Assembly: GCA_030710605.1 (NCBI GenBank)
Contig: CP092873.1
Span: 943,900-1,007,899 of the forward strand
Length of the DNA: 64,000 nt
Reading direction: 5' to 3'
Origin: Cordylochernes scorpioides
Lineage: Eukaryota > Arthropoda > Arachnida > Pseudoscorpiones > Chernetidae
Shown here piece after piece: positions 11,150 through 20,886 of this stretch. Position numbers and translations under genes: made by a program. The first letter of the stretch is position 1. Every line of letters begins with the position of its first letter. The notes under the pieces are model-generated. The model ran no database searches. It was not told the origin of the DNA and saw only the letters and a list, made by a program, of their open reading frames with translations.

Positions 11150-11990
11150 GATACAATCTATTAACAATCGCCGCAAACTAGCGACCTCGGGTCGGTGACA
11201 AAGCCACAATACCAGCTTTGCCAAACTGAAATGCCTTCATCGTCCGAAATCACGGTCTCTAGGTAGGCGCATCTCAGTTTGCCAAAGCTGGTGCTGTGGC
11301 TTTGTCACCGACCCGAGGCCACTAGTTTGCGGTGGGGTGCCTCTAGATGCGGTCTAGTTTTGACGTTTATTTTGAAGGGAGAAGCAACCTTTACTATTAT
11401 AAGTCATTACCCATCCTATATCTGAATTCTAAGTTTATCAAAGCTGTTGTTGAGGCTTTGTTACCGACCCGAGGCCACTAGTTTGCGGTGGGGTGCCTCT
11501 AGATGGGGTCTAGTTTTGACGTTTATTTTGAAGGGAGAAGCAACCTTTACTATTATAAGTCATTACCCATCCTATATCTGAATTCTAAGTTTATCAAAGC
11601 TGTTGTTGAGGCTTTGTTACCGACCCGAGGCCACTAGTTTGCGGTGGGGTGCCTCTAGATGGGGTCTAGTTTTGACGTTTATTTTGAAGGGAGAAGCAAC
11701 CTTTACTATTATAAGTCATTACCGATCCTATATCTGAATTCTAAGTTTATCAAAGCTGGTGTTGAGGCTTTGTTACCGACCCGAGGCCACTAGTTTGGGG
11801 CGACGGTAAATAGATGGGGTCTAGTTATTGACATTTAATTTGAAGGGAGAGGTAACCTTTACTCTTATAGATCAATATCCCCTCGGGCAAATTTTTCATT
11901 CATATCTAAATTCTAAGTTTATCAAAGCTGGTGTTGTGGCTTTGTCACCGACACGAACCCGCTAGCTTGCGAAGACGGTCAATAGATGGC
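11150..11990. repeat. F1 repeats with a 156-bp tandem array, right arm
   Basis: CAAAGCTG recurs at 11283, 11439, 11595 and 11751 with exact 156-bp spacing, then at 11923 after 172 bp. Units contain TTACCGACCCGAGGCCACTA and AAGGGAGAAGCAACC. Adjacent units are almost identical, indicating recent expansion. The left arm has only about three diverged units. Confidence 0.9.
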
Positions 11991-12096
11991 GTCTATTTTG
12001 GCGTTTATTTTTACGAGAGGCGATATCTATTTATATAGACAAGTTCTTCCGACCCATCTACACAGTCTAGCCATAAATTCTGTTACAAACAATTTT

Positions 12097-13500
12097 ATAA
12101 ATTAAATTATTAAGAACAAAAACTAATGGAATATAAATACATATTTTATTAGCCAATAGGACATAGATTTTAAATATATACAAGCATTCAAAATATTCTC
12201 CCTTATTTTTGACACAGGATCTCAAACGTTCGGGCCACTGATCTATGGTGGTACGCACCTTTTCTAAGGGTATTTCTTTCATTGCTCTCACCAATGCTGA
12301 TTTCAATTTATCCAAATTATGATATCTTTTATAGCACACCTTCTCCTCTAAATATGCCCACAAACTGTAATCAAGGGGGTTTAAATCAGGGCTTCCAGAG
12401 GGCCATTCATTGGCCTTTATGAACTCCGGAACATTCGTCTCCAACCATTGTTGAGTTGACTTAGCTTTGTGGGCATGAGCTGATTCTTGTTGAACTATCC
12501 AATGTTCTCCATTAAACATTTTTGTATTCAGAGGCTTTACTATTTGTTACAAAATGTCTTATTTATAGTTTTTAGCTGTATTTTTTACCCCTTTGGCACA
12601 GAAGTGGAGATCTGTTACACCTTGGCAGCTAACTCCCCACCAAACCATGACAGAAGAAGGATGGTGACTTTTCAAGTCTTCTGACTTTCAAAGAAGCTTC
12701 TAGAGAGCTACGAGCATATATCCTATCATTCTGACGATTAATCCTTTCCTCGACAGTGAAATATTTCTCGTCTGTGAAAAGGATTCTCTCATGCCACCGA
12801 CCATCATGCTGCGCCAACAACATTTTTGATCTAACCCAGTGATTCTCAACCTTTTTTTTGTTGCGGCATTATTTTAAAGATTTGAAAATTTGGCGGCACA
12901 ATTTTAGAATTTCGCGGCACACTTTTGCTAACTTGAATGCAAGAAAATTCAAATTATGTATCAATATTTCTATGCAAAATATAAGTAATATACATCTCTA
13001 ACATTCAATTTGCTAATTTCGTTATTTTAAAAAGTAAAAAAAATGAAAAAGAAAAAAAGAAAAACCAATACAAACGTGAACATAATCATATGACTAAAAT
13101 TCGGCGGCACATTTTTAGAATTTCGCGGCACACAAAATTACCGCGGCACATTGGTTGAGAATCACTGATCTAACCTTTCTAATATCTCTAAGAGCAGGGG
13201 GTTATCAAATGACCTGTGCGTCGTTTGAAAGCTCTCAGTCCAAGGTCTTCGTTGATTATCCTTGAAACTATCTTGGAGCTAAATTTATCTGCTTTGCTAA
13301 GATCTTTTGTTTGCAGTGTGGATTTTCGACGAATTCTTTCGCGAATGGCTTTTATAGCTGCTTGCGTTCGTTGCATGCGAGGTCGACCAGATCTTTCAAG
13401 GTCATCAATAGTGCAAGCCTTGTTGAACCTTTCAATGATTCGATAAACAAATTGACGCGAATATTCAAATTTTGTGAAAGTCTAAAAAGGGTGAAAGATT
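12097..13500 (-). pseudogene. Mariner-family transposase, broken
   Basis: Transposases of this superfamily cut and paste the element at TA sites. Reading 5' to 3' on the minus strand there is a helix-turn-helix-type segment (IKAIRERIRRKSTLQTKDL), then FTDEKYFTV with the first catalytic Asp, then a segment with in-frame stops, then QQESAHAHKA and SPDLNPLDYSLW. The residue expected to be the second catalytic Asp is Glu (QQES); the third is the Asp of PLD, 37 residues later, a DD37D-like spacing. A stop after HLITPCS, internal stops near 12540-12570 and the nested hAT all indicate a dead copy. Confidence 0.85.
12837..13167. mobile_element. Non-autonomous hAT (Charlie-like) element
   Basis: Perfect 15-bp terminal inverted repeats CAGTGATTCTCAACC and GGTTGAGAATCACTG are flanked by the 8-bp target duplication ATCTAACC (12829-12836 and 13168-13175). 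The termini match the hAT-Charlie style CAGTG-TTCTCAACC. The 331-bp body holds GCGGCACA-type repeats near both ends and has no ORF. It lies inside the mariner transposase, so it is younger than the mariner. Confidence 0.93.
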
Positions 13501-13963
13501 TTGGCCTACCTTGTGTAAGGCTATTGCAACTATAGGGTTTTTTTAATACCCAAACCCCTTTTCAAAAAACAAATATATTTCGATTTTTTTTTCTGAGCCC
13601 GTGTGCACGAGATATTCAAATAACAACAACTGTATTTTGAATACTTAACGCGGTCAAATTAATTTTTTATCACTGATTTGGTTTTGTAACAATATTGATG
13701 GCTAGACTAAGTATATATTCAGCTGTTGAATATTTCTATTTCAAAAATGCTGAAGACACAAAAAGTGTCAAAAAACTAAATTTTGAACAGACAAGTTGTA
13801 GTGAGGCGCAAGAACGATTCCAGTATTCCCCCGACAACAGAGTCTGTACAGCAGTAGGTTTGTAATGGTGTGTGAAATAGCCCTAGTGCGACAAATCGAA
13901 AAGAGAATTTAAATAATAATGACATTTTGAGGTGCGTTCCATTTCTCCCCCTGTCAACTCCAG

Positions 13964-14001
13964 GAAATAGACCTGCCCATCATTCCTGGTCCGGGGACAT
14001 G
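13964..14001 (+). other. Possible 38-nt microexon, right-arm copy
   Basis: Plus-strand partner of 519-556: CTCCCCCTGTCAACTCCAG, then 38 nt ending GGGGACATG, then GTGAGTGG. Both splice-like boundaries are intact in both arms. Function is unknown. Confidence 0.25.
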
Positions 14002-14029
14002 GTGAGTGGATTGTTCTTTTTAACGATAC

Positions 14030-14640
14030 TTACATCGAGGTATATGATGTTGTTCTGTGTGTGTGGAGGTATATACCTTACAATACCTACTTTGAGGTAT
14101 ATACTTTACAATACATATATAGATGTAACTTTACAATATGTAAATGGAGGTATAATTTACAATACATACATGGAGGTATTGGATGTGGAGGTTTACATAT
14201 ACATTCAATACATATACAGGGAGGTATAGTATGTTAGTTTACGTGTTTGGAGGAGTATACTATACAATATGGAGGTATACTTTACAATATATGATGATCA
14301 ATATACAATATAATATATATTAAATGATATTATGATCCAATATATTCCTTTTTAATTAAAAGAAATAGGAGGTATAGTATGTTGTTTTGTGTGGAGGTAT
14401 ACTTTCAAATACATACATTGAGGTAGAGGATGCAGTTTTTTTGTGTGTGTAGAAGTATACATCAAATATGGAAGTATACTTTATAATATGTATATATATA
14501 TATGCATACACACATGATGGTATACCTTATAATACATATATGGAGTTTTAAGGAGGTATATTGGTTTGTGAGTGTGGAGGTATACTCTACAATACATACA
14601 TGGAGGTATACTTTAAAATACAAATATTGTATAGGATGTA
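14030..14640 (+). repeat. Degenerate GGAGGTATA repeat zone, right
   Basis: Many copies of GGAGGTATA with CAATACATACATGGAGG spacing, the complement of 1-520. It extends about 120 bp past the position that pairs with base 1, which suggests that the inverted repeat continues outside the window. Confidence 0.75.
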
Positions 14641-14689
14641 TACAATATATGCCATTTTATTATTTAAAATTCCTAAAATTAAGAGAGAT

Positions 14690-14790
14690 ATTTGGCCTGA
14701 AAATGTTTTTATTTTCTTGTGGTCTCGACGTTTCGAGCCCTTCACACAAGCATCTAAATCCCTAGATAAATAATGGGGCAACGTGCTTAA
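14690..14790 (-). ncRNA. Penelope-type hammerhead relic
   Basis: On the minus strand CTTGTG, then TGAAGGGCTCGAAACGTCGA, then GACCACAAG. GAAACGTC is the 3' core of Penelope-type hammerheads, and CTTGTG/CACAAG could form helix I, but the CUGANGA box is not intact. Confidence 0.35.
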
Positions 14791-15144
14791 CAAATATCCC
14801 TATGGTGAGGTGGAACTTCTTCCGACTGAAATATTTCATTTTAAAACATATTTAACAACAAATATACAAGTATATAATAATCATCTGTTATACCTGCATA
14901 GTGATATACAATGTATAAATTGATCGAAAGGTGAATGGTTCATTATTTTTGAACAAAACTACAAATTTCGAGTAGAGCGCTTTTTAAATGGATAAAGAAT
15001 AAATAGGCTCTTCACTCTTTAGTTGAAGAACGTTGTGATTGAATGGTCACGGTCTTATTCGTAAATAAAGAGACATTTCAACTGAAGATTTACTCATTAT
15101 ACAATTAGACAGTACAAGCTAATTGAAGAAACAGAAAATTATTC
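14791..15144. other. AT-rich stretch, no feature recognised
   Basis: No coding frame, repeat termini or RNA gene could be supported between the Penelope-type relic and the SINE. Confidence 0.6.
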
Positions 15145-15810
15145 AACTACTTGCTAATGTTATAAACCGATTGAGGTCGGTAAACGAATGGTATGAGCCG
15201 TCGAGTTTCGAAAACCAAGACCCAGGATCGAATCCCGCATTGGGAACATTTTCTTGGAGAAAATATTGCCTTAATGGCCTCAGTTGATTTCACAAGTCAT
15301 ACCTCTTCAGTGAGTGCGCAAGTGACCAAACGGCAGCCTAGTAAACTTGTAAAGACACAAAAGTCAAACTGTCCTCTACATATGTAGACATGTGGTGAAC
15401 TTGTATTAAACTCAGTCGTGTTAACTATTACACACCATGAATATCATAACTACGCCTTTGCCGGTCCCAAGCCCGGATGAAAAAGGAGGAGCGGGAGCAG
15501 TAACAAGCTCACTAAAAAACCTGGGTTCAGCTGGCCCGGCTGATAGTACCCTGTGAGGGCTCCTGATCTAGGAATACAGGATGAGCAGCGTTTGTATTCC
15601 ATGTTAGGAGCGGCTGCACATGGAGTCTGTTCCTCATGTCAGAGGCGGCCATTTCTTTTGGAGCTAAGTCGGCCTGCCACTGAGTAGTGCTCCCAGTCTT
15701 AATGACAAAGGCAGACGCTTTCTACTTCACCCAGTATGAAGATAAGAAAGAAGAAGATAAATATCATGGTCTGTACGTAGTTTACTAGGGATAAGAGGAA
15801 CAGATCAAAT
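15145..15810 (+). mobile_element. tRNA-derived SINE (S1), diverged, split by S2
   Basis: A box-B-like GGATCGAATCC lies near 15231, followed by CCCGCATTGG and the body landmarks AGTGACCAAACGG, GTAGACATGTGGTG and CACCATGAATATCAT. The 3' end ATATCATGGTCTGTACGTAG resumes after the S2 insertion at 15448-15759. It is clearly older than the copy at 29876. Confidence 0.8.
15448..15759 (+). mobile_element. S2 element inserted in the SINE
   Basis: The termini are ACTACGCCTTTGCCGG and GATAAGAAAGAAGAAGATA. The direct repeat AATATCAT occurs at 15440-15447 and 15760-15767, and the S1 SINE body is collinear on either side. This fixes both element ends and shows the family transposes. Confidence 0.9.
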
Positions 15811-15902
15811 ATTTATGTCTTGGTGGACTGAAAAGTTATATATTGGGACCAGTAAATTACTTTCTTTTAAATGAATCTCAACAGTTTGCAAGTTGTCCGA
15901 AA

Positions 15903-15908
15903 TTTATT
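15903..15908 (-). terminator. Candidate poly(A) signal of the Ig-domain gene
   Basis: TTTATT on the plus strand is AATAAA on the minus strand, about 140 bp past the stop codon at 16050. No other candidate is closer. It is a motif match only. Confidence 0.45.
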
Positions 15909-16049
15909 GCTATCTTCCATATCAGATTATATAGCGTATGTAGGTAGTATTCTAGTTGAGATGTGCTCAAATGTAAGGAGAGTATCGTTTCTTGTATTCT
16001 TCTCTTATCCGTAGCCGTTCTTTCAACTCTTCGATCAACACTCTCTTTC

Positions 16050-17999
16050 TTAAATCTTCTTGCTCTTCTTCCGTGGTCTTCTTTTTCCTTGATCGTACCA
16101 TACTCTGAGTACTGACTGCTTCTTTAGCTGCGATGGTTGTCGAGATACTTGCTGACTCTTATCCTTTTTAAACTTTTGAAGAATTTTCGTTTTTTTCTCT
16201 TTGTTTTGTGTTTTTCCATTCGATATTGCGTCTCCTTTCATATCGATTTTCTTCGATTCTTGACCTTTATTGCTTACGTCTTTGGTCTTTTCTTCGGTTT
16301 TCTGGTTTGGAGTTTTTGGTGTAAGAATCGATGCTTCTGTTTTTGAAATTTCGGAAGTTGTTTCTTGTGTCTTTGAAGTTTGAGGTTTTGATATATCTGT
16401 TGTTTTATCAGATTTTTTATCTTCTTTTTTCTTTTTCTCTTTTTTACGGTTCTTTTTCTTTTTATCTTTATGTTCTTTATCTTTTTTATTTTCCTTGTGT
16501 TTTTTATCCTTTTTCGATAATTTCTTTTCCTTATCTTTGTTTTCAGGTAATTTGCTCCCGTGACTTTTAGCAACAACACCTTTTTTATCGTGATCTTTAT
16601 CCTCATTTTCTTTATTTTCAGTTTCTTTTTTATCAATATGGTTATTTTTCATAGGTTGCGATATTGGTTTGGAACTGGTAGCTGTTGTAAAACCTAGATT
16701 CATGGGATCAGATGTTTTCCCCAAGTCGAACCAAGGCGGAATTTTTTCTTTTTTGTGTTTTTTGCGATGCTTCCTTCTAGCTGTCCTGAAAAGAATTATG
16801 AATGCTAGAATGAATACTAAAATAACCAGGATAATCAGTAATATATCCCGTAGCTCCATTTCTTCCAATTTATCCTTAGAATTTTTAGCCATTTTCTTTA
16901 CTTTATCCAGGTAACTGGCTTTCTTCCGAGGTTGCACTTTGAGCAAGGTATGGCAAGTGATTTGACGGAGTTTTACGGCAGGGCAAATAGAAACACATCT
17001 CCAAGTTCCAGAATCTGATCTTCTGGCATTCTTAATTACATAGTCCTGTTTAGAAGCATCCGAATTGGATCGAACTTCAACGTTGTCGTGATACCATCTG
17101 AGTGAAAATCCCCAAGATTTGTAAATTAGTGGAAATAAAGTAGATTTACATGGAATACGGTAGGTTTCACCAATACCTATTATAATAGGTTCTTTATTTT
17201 TGACAGCTACACTTCTAACGAATTCCATATGTTTCAGGTCAATTCTCAAATTAGTTTTGCAGAAATATACCCCAGAGTCTGATTGCTTTACGTTGAAAAT
17301 TCTTAAATCCCCATTCTTCCGTCGTCTCATCCTGGTTTGGTTAAATTTAAGACGAGAATCTCCAAAATACCAAAATACTTTTTGATTCTTATTTGTTGGA
17401 CAGGTGATTGTCAAATTCTGGTCTTCATCAACTATTATTTGGTTTACTTTAATTCGCATTTGTCTAGCAACCCTATTCGAAATATATACCGGCATTTTAA
17501 ACTTATTTCTAGGTGTTACGTCAAAATTCAAATTATTTAACTTATTATTTGGTGATGATAAATCTTCTTTTGACGCAGATAACTTGGAATGAAGTGATAA
17601 ATATTTGGAACTATCAATGATACGTTCTGTTTTCAAGTAAGAATAATCAAAATCATTTGTTCTCTTCAGTATGGATGTGCGATTTCTGAATTCTTGTTTA
17701 GAATTGAATTTGATATTTTTCTTCCGTCGAGGTGAATGATATTTATGATTGGTGTTAGAGATGTGAATTCCGTTGTTGGAGCGTATGTCGAACGGATGTG
17801 TCTTGGTATGTATAGATAGTTTGGTCTGTCCATGTTCTCCAGAATTTTGAATTCGTTTCCTGAAAAGAGTATTCAGGGTGTGCCGGGGTGGAATATCGTT
17901 CTCCAAGACTTGCCTTGCAAATATAAGAGGAATGCAACTCAAAAACAACACGGGGAATTTTGGGTTGGTGATTAAAATAGATAAACAAAGAATTTTCAT
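16050..17999 (-). CDS. Two-Ig-domain transmembrane protein with Lys-rich tail
   Basis: An uninterrupted 649-codon frame, starting at ATG 17999 in the context CTTAGCATGA. A hydrophobic N-terminus (about 8-28) could be a signal peptide. Residues 29-180 are basic and low in pattern. Ig domain 1 has C200, VFWYF around W210, and DSGVYFC at 241-247. Ig domain 2 has C284, LRWY at 300-303, and DSGTWRC at 329-335, with extra Cys at 339 and 349. A membrane segment spans 385-404, and a cytoplasmic tail of about 245 residues is rich in Lys/Glu/Asp. The two V-type domains plus one membrane segment resemble the FAM187 family, which I suggest only tentatively; the long charged tail is unusual for it. Membrane location is inferred. 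It is the only long intact frame here with clear domain structure. Confidence 0.85.
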   Translation of the reverse strand: MKILCLSILITNPKFPVLFLSCIPLIFARQVLENDIPPRHTLNTLFRKRIQNSGEHGQTKLSIHTKTHPFDIRSNNGIHISNTNHKYHSPRRKKNIKFNSKQEFRNRTSILKRTNDFDYSYLKTERIIDSSKYLSLHSKLSASKEDLSSPNNKLNNLNFDVTPRNKFKMPVYISNRVARQMRIKVNQIIVDEDQNLTITCPTNKNQKVFWYFGDSRLKFNQTRMRRRKNGDLRIFNVKQSDSGVYFCKTNLRIDLKHMEFVRSVAVKNKEPIIIGIGETYRIPCKSTLFPLIYKSWGFSLRWYHDNVEVRSNSDASKQDYVIKNARRSDSGTWRCVSICPAVKLRQITCHTLLKVQPRKKASYLDKVKKMAKNSKDKLEEMELRDILLIILVILVFILAFIILFRTARRKHRKKHKKEKIPPWFDLGKTSDPMNLGFTTATSSKPISQPMKNNHIDKKETENKENEDKDHDKKGVVAKSHGSKLPENKDKEKKLSKKDKKHKENKKDKEHKDKKKKNRKKEKKKKEDKKSDKTTDISKPQTSKTQETTSEISKTEASILTPKTPNQKTEEKTKDVSNKGQESKKIDMKGDAISNGKTQNKEKKTKILQKFKKDKSQQVSRQPSQLKKQSVLRVWYDQGKRRPRKKSKKI

Positions 18000-18000
18000 G

Positions 18001-18024
18001 CTAAGGCCACCTCCCCAGCCCCAT
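18001..18024 (-). promoter_or_regulatory. Seven-codon upstream ORF before the Ig gene
   Basis: ATGGGGCTGGGGAGGTGGCC followed by TTAG ends one nucleotide before the main ATG. If both lie in the same mRNA, a scanning ribosome would meet this short frame first, which could lower translation or force reinitiation. Whether transcription starts upstream of it is unknown. Confidence 0.4.
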
Positions 18025-18059
18025 GAGGTGCTCGAAGTGAGCGCGTTATTAGCACGGAA

Positions 18060-18514
18060 TTAAACTTTCTCTTCCCATTCTACCAGAATAGGATGTAGAA
18101 GAAGGTGAAAAAATCTGATATGTTTTAACATAAATTATGAATGATCTTGAGTTTTAGAATCCTGAATTTAATCTTATTTTTCCCTACTTCTCGGAATAAA
18201 CACAGACCGTGGATAACTCCTCTTTAGTTGTAACGTTTTCCTCTGGCATAAATTGCATGTAACCTTACTGTTGGAACTATACGAAATTTATTCTTACTTC
18301 TATATCCAGCTGCTCAGATTCGACCCTTAGCATAGAAGGTTCGGGTTAACTAGTCTTATCCACTCAGAGTGAGGTAATTGAGGTAATAAAAGTGGATTGA
18401 GGTAATCCACTCAAGTCGCGATTAGAAGGCTAGAGTTTTTAATTGAGCTGGAAAGCTCGATCAACTGGAGTTCTGCACTCTATATACCTGGGTATATCTC
18501 ACAGTCCATATACA
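18060..18514. other. Upstream flank of the Ig gene
   Basis: No second exon, TATA box or recognised repeat is supported. GAGGTAATTGAGGTAATAAA and related direct/inverted copies near 18365-18420 are the only local pattern. Confidence 0.5.
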
Positions 18515-18700
18515 CACAAATATAAAATTTCGAAACTATTATAGACGCATATTATTCTTTTTAAATTAAACAATTTCTACGGCCCTTACCGCAATGGAAA
18601 AATTAACGGTAGGGCCTGGCTCATCGCTGATGAGTTTAATATCCAAAAGAGTCATACGCGTCTATAATAGTTTCGAATTTTCATTACAGATGACGCGCTA
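18515..18700. mobile_element. Short M2 foldback MITE
   Basis: The termini AAATTTCGAAACTATTATAG and AATAGTTTCGAATTTTCA enclose a truncated core with CCCTTACCGCAATGG and GGGCCTGGCTCATCGCTGAT. The outer flank ACAGATGACGCGCTAATG matches other M2 copies. Confidence 0.75.
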
Positions 18701-18734
18701 ATGTATCGTAAAACAAACAAATACAGCTTTATTA

Positions 18735-20275
18735 AGAACACCGGTCTTATACAGATTCACCACAGGAAGTTAGCATCGGTAGAGCTCCTATACTCCAGGT
18801 ATCACAGAACCCAACAACAGTCTCCAGAGTCGTATACAGATTCACCACAGGAAGGAAGCCTTGATAGAGCTCCTATACTCCAGGCAGCACAGAACCCAAC
18901 AACAGTCTCCAGAGTCTTATACAGATTTACCGCAGGAAGCAAGCATAGATCGAGTTCCTATACTCCAGGCAGCACAGAACTCAACAACAGTCTCCAGGGT
19001 CTTATACAGATTCATCGCAGGAAGTAAGCATAGATGGAGCTCCTATACTCCAGGCAGCACAGAACTCAACAACAGTCTCCAGGGTCTTATACAGATTCAC
19101 CACAGGAAGGAAGCATGGATAGAGATCCTATACTCCAGGCAGCACAGAACTCAACAACAGTCTCCAGGGTCGTAAACAGATTCACCACAGGAAGGAAGCA
19201 TAGATGGAGCTCCTATACTCCAGGCAGCACAGAACTCAACAACAGTCTCCAGGGTCTTATACAGATTTACCACAGGAAGAAAGCATAGATGGAGCTCCTA
19301 TACTCCAGGCAGCACAGAACTCAACAACAGTCTCCAGGGTCTTATACAGATTCATCGCAGGAAGTAGCATAGATGGAGTTCCTATACTCCAGGCAGCACA
19401 GAACTCAACAACAGTCTCCAGGGTCTTATACAGATTCACCACAGGAAGGAAGCAAAGATAGAGCTCCTATACTCTAGGCAGCGCAGCACCCAACAACAGT
19501 CTCCAGGGTCTTATACAGATTCATCGCTGGAAGGAAGCATAGATGGAGCTCCTATACTCCAGGCAGCACAGAACTCAACAACAGTCTCCAGGGTCTTATA
19601 CAGATTCACCACAGGAAGGAAGCATAGATAGAGTTCCTATACTCCAGGCAGCGCAGCACCCAACAACAGTCTCCAGGGTCTTATACAGATTCACCACAGG
19701 AAGGAAGCATAGATAGAGCTCCTATACTCCAGGCAGCGCAGCACCCAACAACAGTCTCCAGGGTCTTATACAGATTCACCACAGGAAGGAAGCATAGATA
19801 GAGCTCCTATACTCCAGGCAGCACAGAACTCAACAACAGTCTCCAGGGTCTTATACAGATTCACCACAGGAAGGAAGCATAGATAGAGCTCCTATACTCC
19901 AGGCAGCGCAGCACCCAACAACAGTCTCCAGGGTCTTATACAGATTCACCGCAGGAAGGAAGCATAGATGGAGCTCCTATACTCCAGGCAGTACAGAACC
20001 CAACAACAGCCTCCAGGGTCTTATACAGATTCACCACAGGAAGGAAGCATAGATAGAGCTCCTATACTCCAGGTAGCACAGAATCCAACAACAGCCTCCA
20101 GGGTCATATACAGATTCACCACAGGAAGGAAGCATAGATAGAGCTCCTATACTCCAGGCAGTACAGAACCCAACAACAGCCTCCAGGGTCTTATACAGAT
20201 TCACCGCAGAAAGGAAGCATAGATAGAGCTCTTATACTCCAGGCAGCACAGAACCCAACAACAGCCTCCAGGTCC
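18735..20275 (+). repeat. 85-bp minisatellite, about 18 units
   Basis: A unit of 85 bp (GTCTTATACAGATTCACCAC, AGCTCCTATACTCCAGGCAG, CCAACAACAGTCTCCAGG) repeats about 18 times with substitutions and occasional one-base indels. Since 85 is not a multiple of three, the open frames seen drift between phases and are not evidence of coding. It lies about 740 bp upstream of the Ig gene start. Confidence 0.95.
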
Positions 20276-20714
20276 GACACATGTCCAGTGGTCACAGATT
20301 CCATCGTGCATAGGTTAGCGTATCACTGAAAAGACGAATGTGGAATCAGGCACGTTCTAGTCTTCACTTTCCTCATCCAAATGGACCACGACATTCGGCG
20401 AATCATAATATGTATATAGATAGATTTATTTTATATGTTTTTAAATTTCTTCAAATTTTAAAGCGATAAATTTGTATGCATACAATTACCTCAAAATATA
20501 TTTGATATTTTTTTGATAGAGGCACGAGAAAAAATATATATACACAGCTATATCATCTATCTCTTCAAAATAATTAGTTAAATCTTTCAAATGGTTATAT
20601 TTATATATTACTAAAAGCTTTTTTACAAACTCTATTTCACACACATATCATTTAAAACTTCGTTGAAAACCAAACCTACATATCATTCTTTCAAAAATAG
20701 AGCAATCCATAAAT
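20276..20714. other. AT-rich flank of the minisatellite
   Basis: About 120 bp of non-repetitive sequence, then AT-rich DNA. Nothing recognised. Confidence 0.6.
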
Positions 20715-20880
20715 AAATCTTTAAATAAAAAGGCATATATTGGATCAAAATATTAATTTTTTTGCCACACATTTATTTTGACACACTTTAAAATGTTTTA
20801 ATACCTTGATAAATGTTGGCGTTCAGCCAGTGTAATTTTGGTAAAATAAATGCTATTTTGATCCAATATATGTATTTTTA
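20715..20880. mobile_element. Small foldback element with GATCAAAATA ends
   Basis: GGCATATATTGGATCAAAAT and ATTTTGATCCAATATATG are inverted termini about 160 bp apart. The centre holds ACCTTGATAAATGTTGGCG and TTCAGCCAG, shared with 40105-40200. Fragments of the same termini occur near 170-190 and 14325-14355. Confidence 0.65.
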
Positions 20881-20886
20881 TATTAC

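Larger units (their letters stand above)
12061..13711 (-). mobile_element. Tc1/mariner transposon interrupted by a hAT element
   Basis: Terminal inverted repeats are CACAGTCTAGCCATAAATTC at 12061 and the imperfect complement ending GATGGCTAGACTAAG at 13711, both flanked by TA, the mariner target duplication. The internal minus-strand frame is a mariner-type transposase (separate entry). The element is about 1.65 kb including 331 bp of nested hAT. It is absent from the left arm. Confidence 0.9.
7671..14517. repeat. Right arm of the giant inverted repeat
   Basis: This is the reverse-complement partner of 1-6383. The inner boundary is where similarity stops, around AAGGAATTTCTAGC near 7676; the outer boundary is set only by the window start on the other arm. 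Insertions private to this arm are a GC-rich block (7831-8298), a 156-bp tandem array (11283-11990) and a mariner with a nested hAT element (12061-13711). Sequence common to both arms includes an M2 foldback MITE, a Penelope-type motif, an S2 element and the outer TATACCTCC-type repeat zone. Confidence 0.9.

Noticed and set aside
18701..19461. Repeated Gln/Ser/Arg-rich frames of 60-108 codons
   Set aside because: The 85-bp unit changes phase every copy; similar frames appear in several phases, so there is no sign of coding selection.
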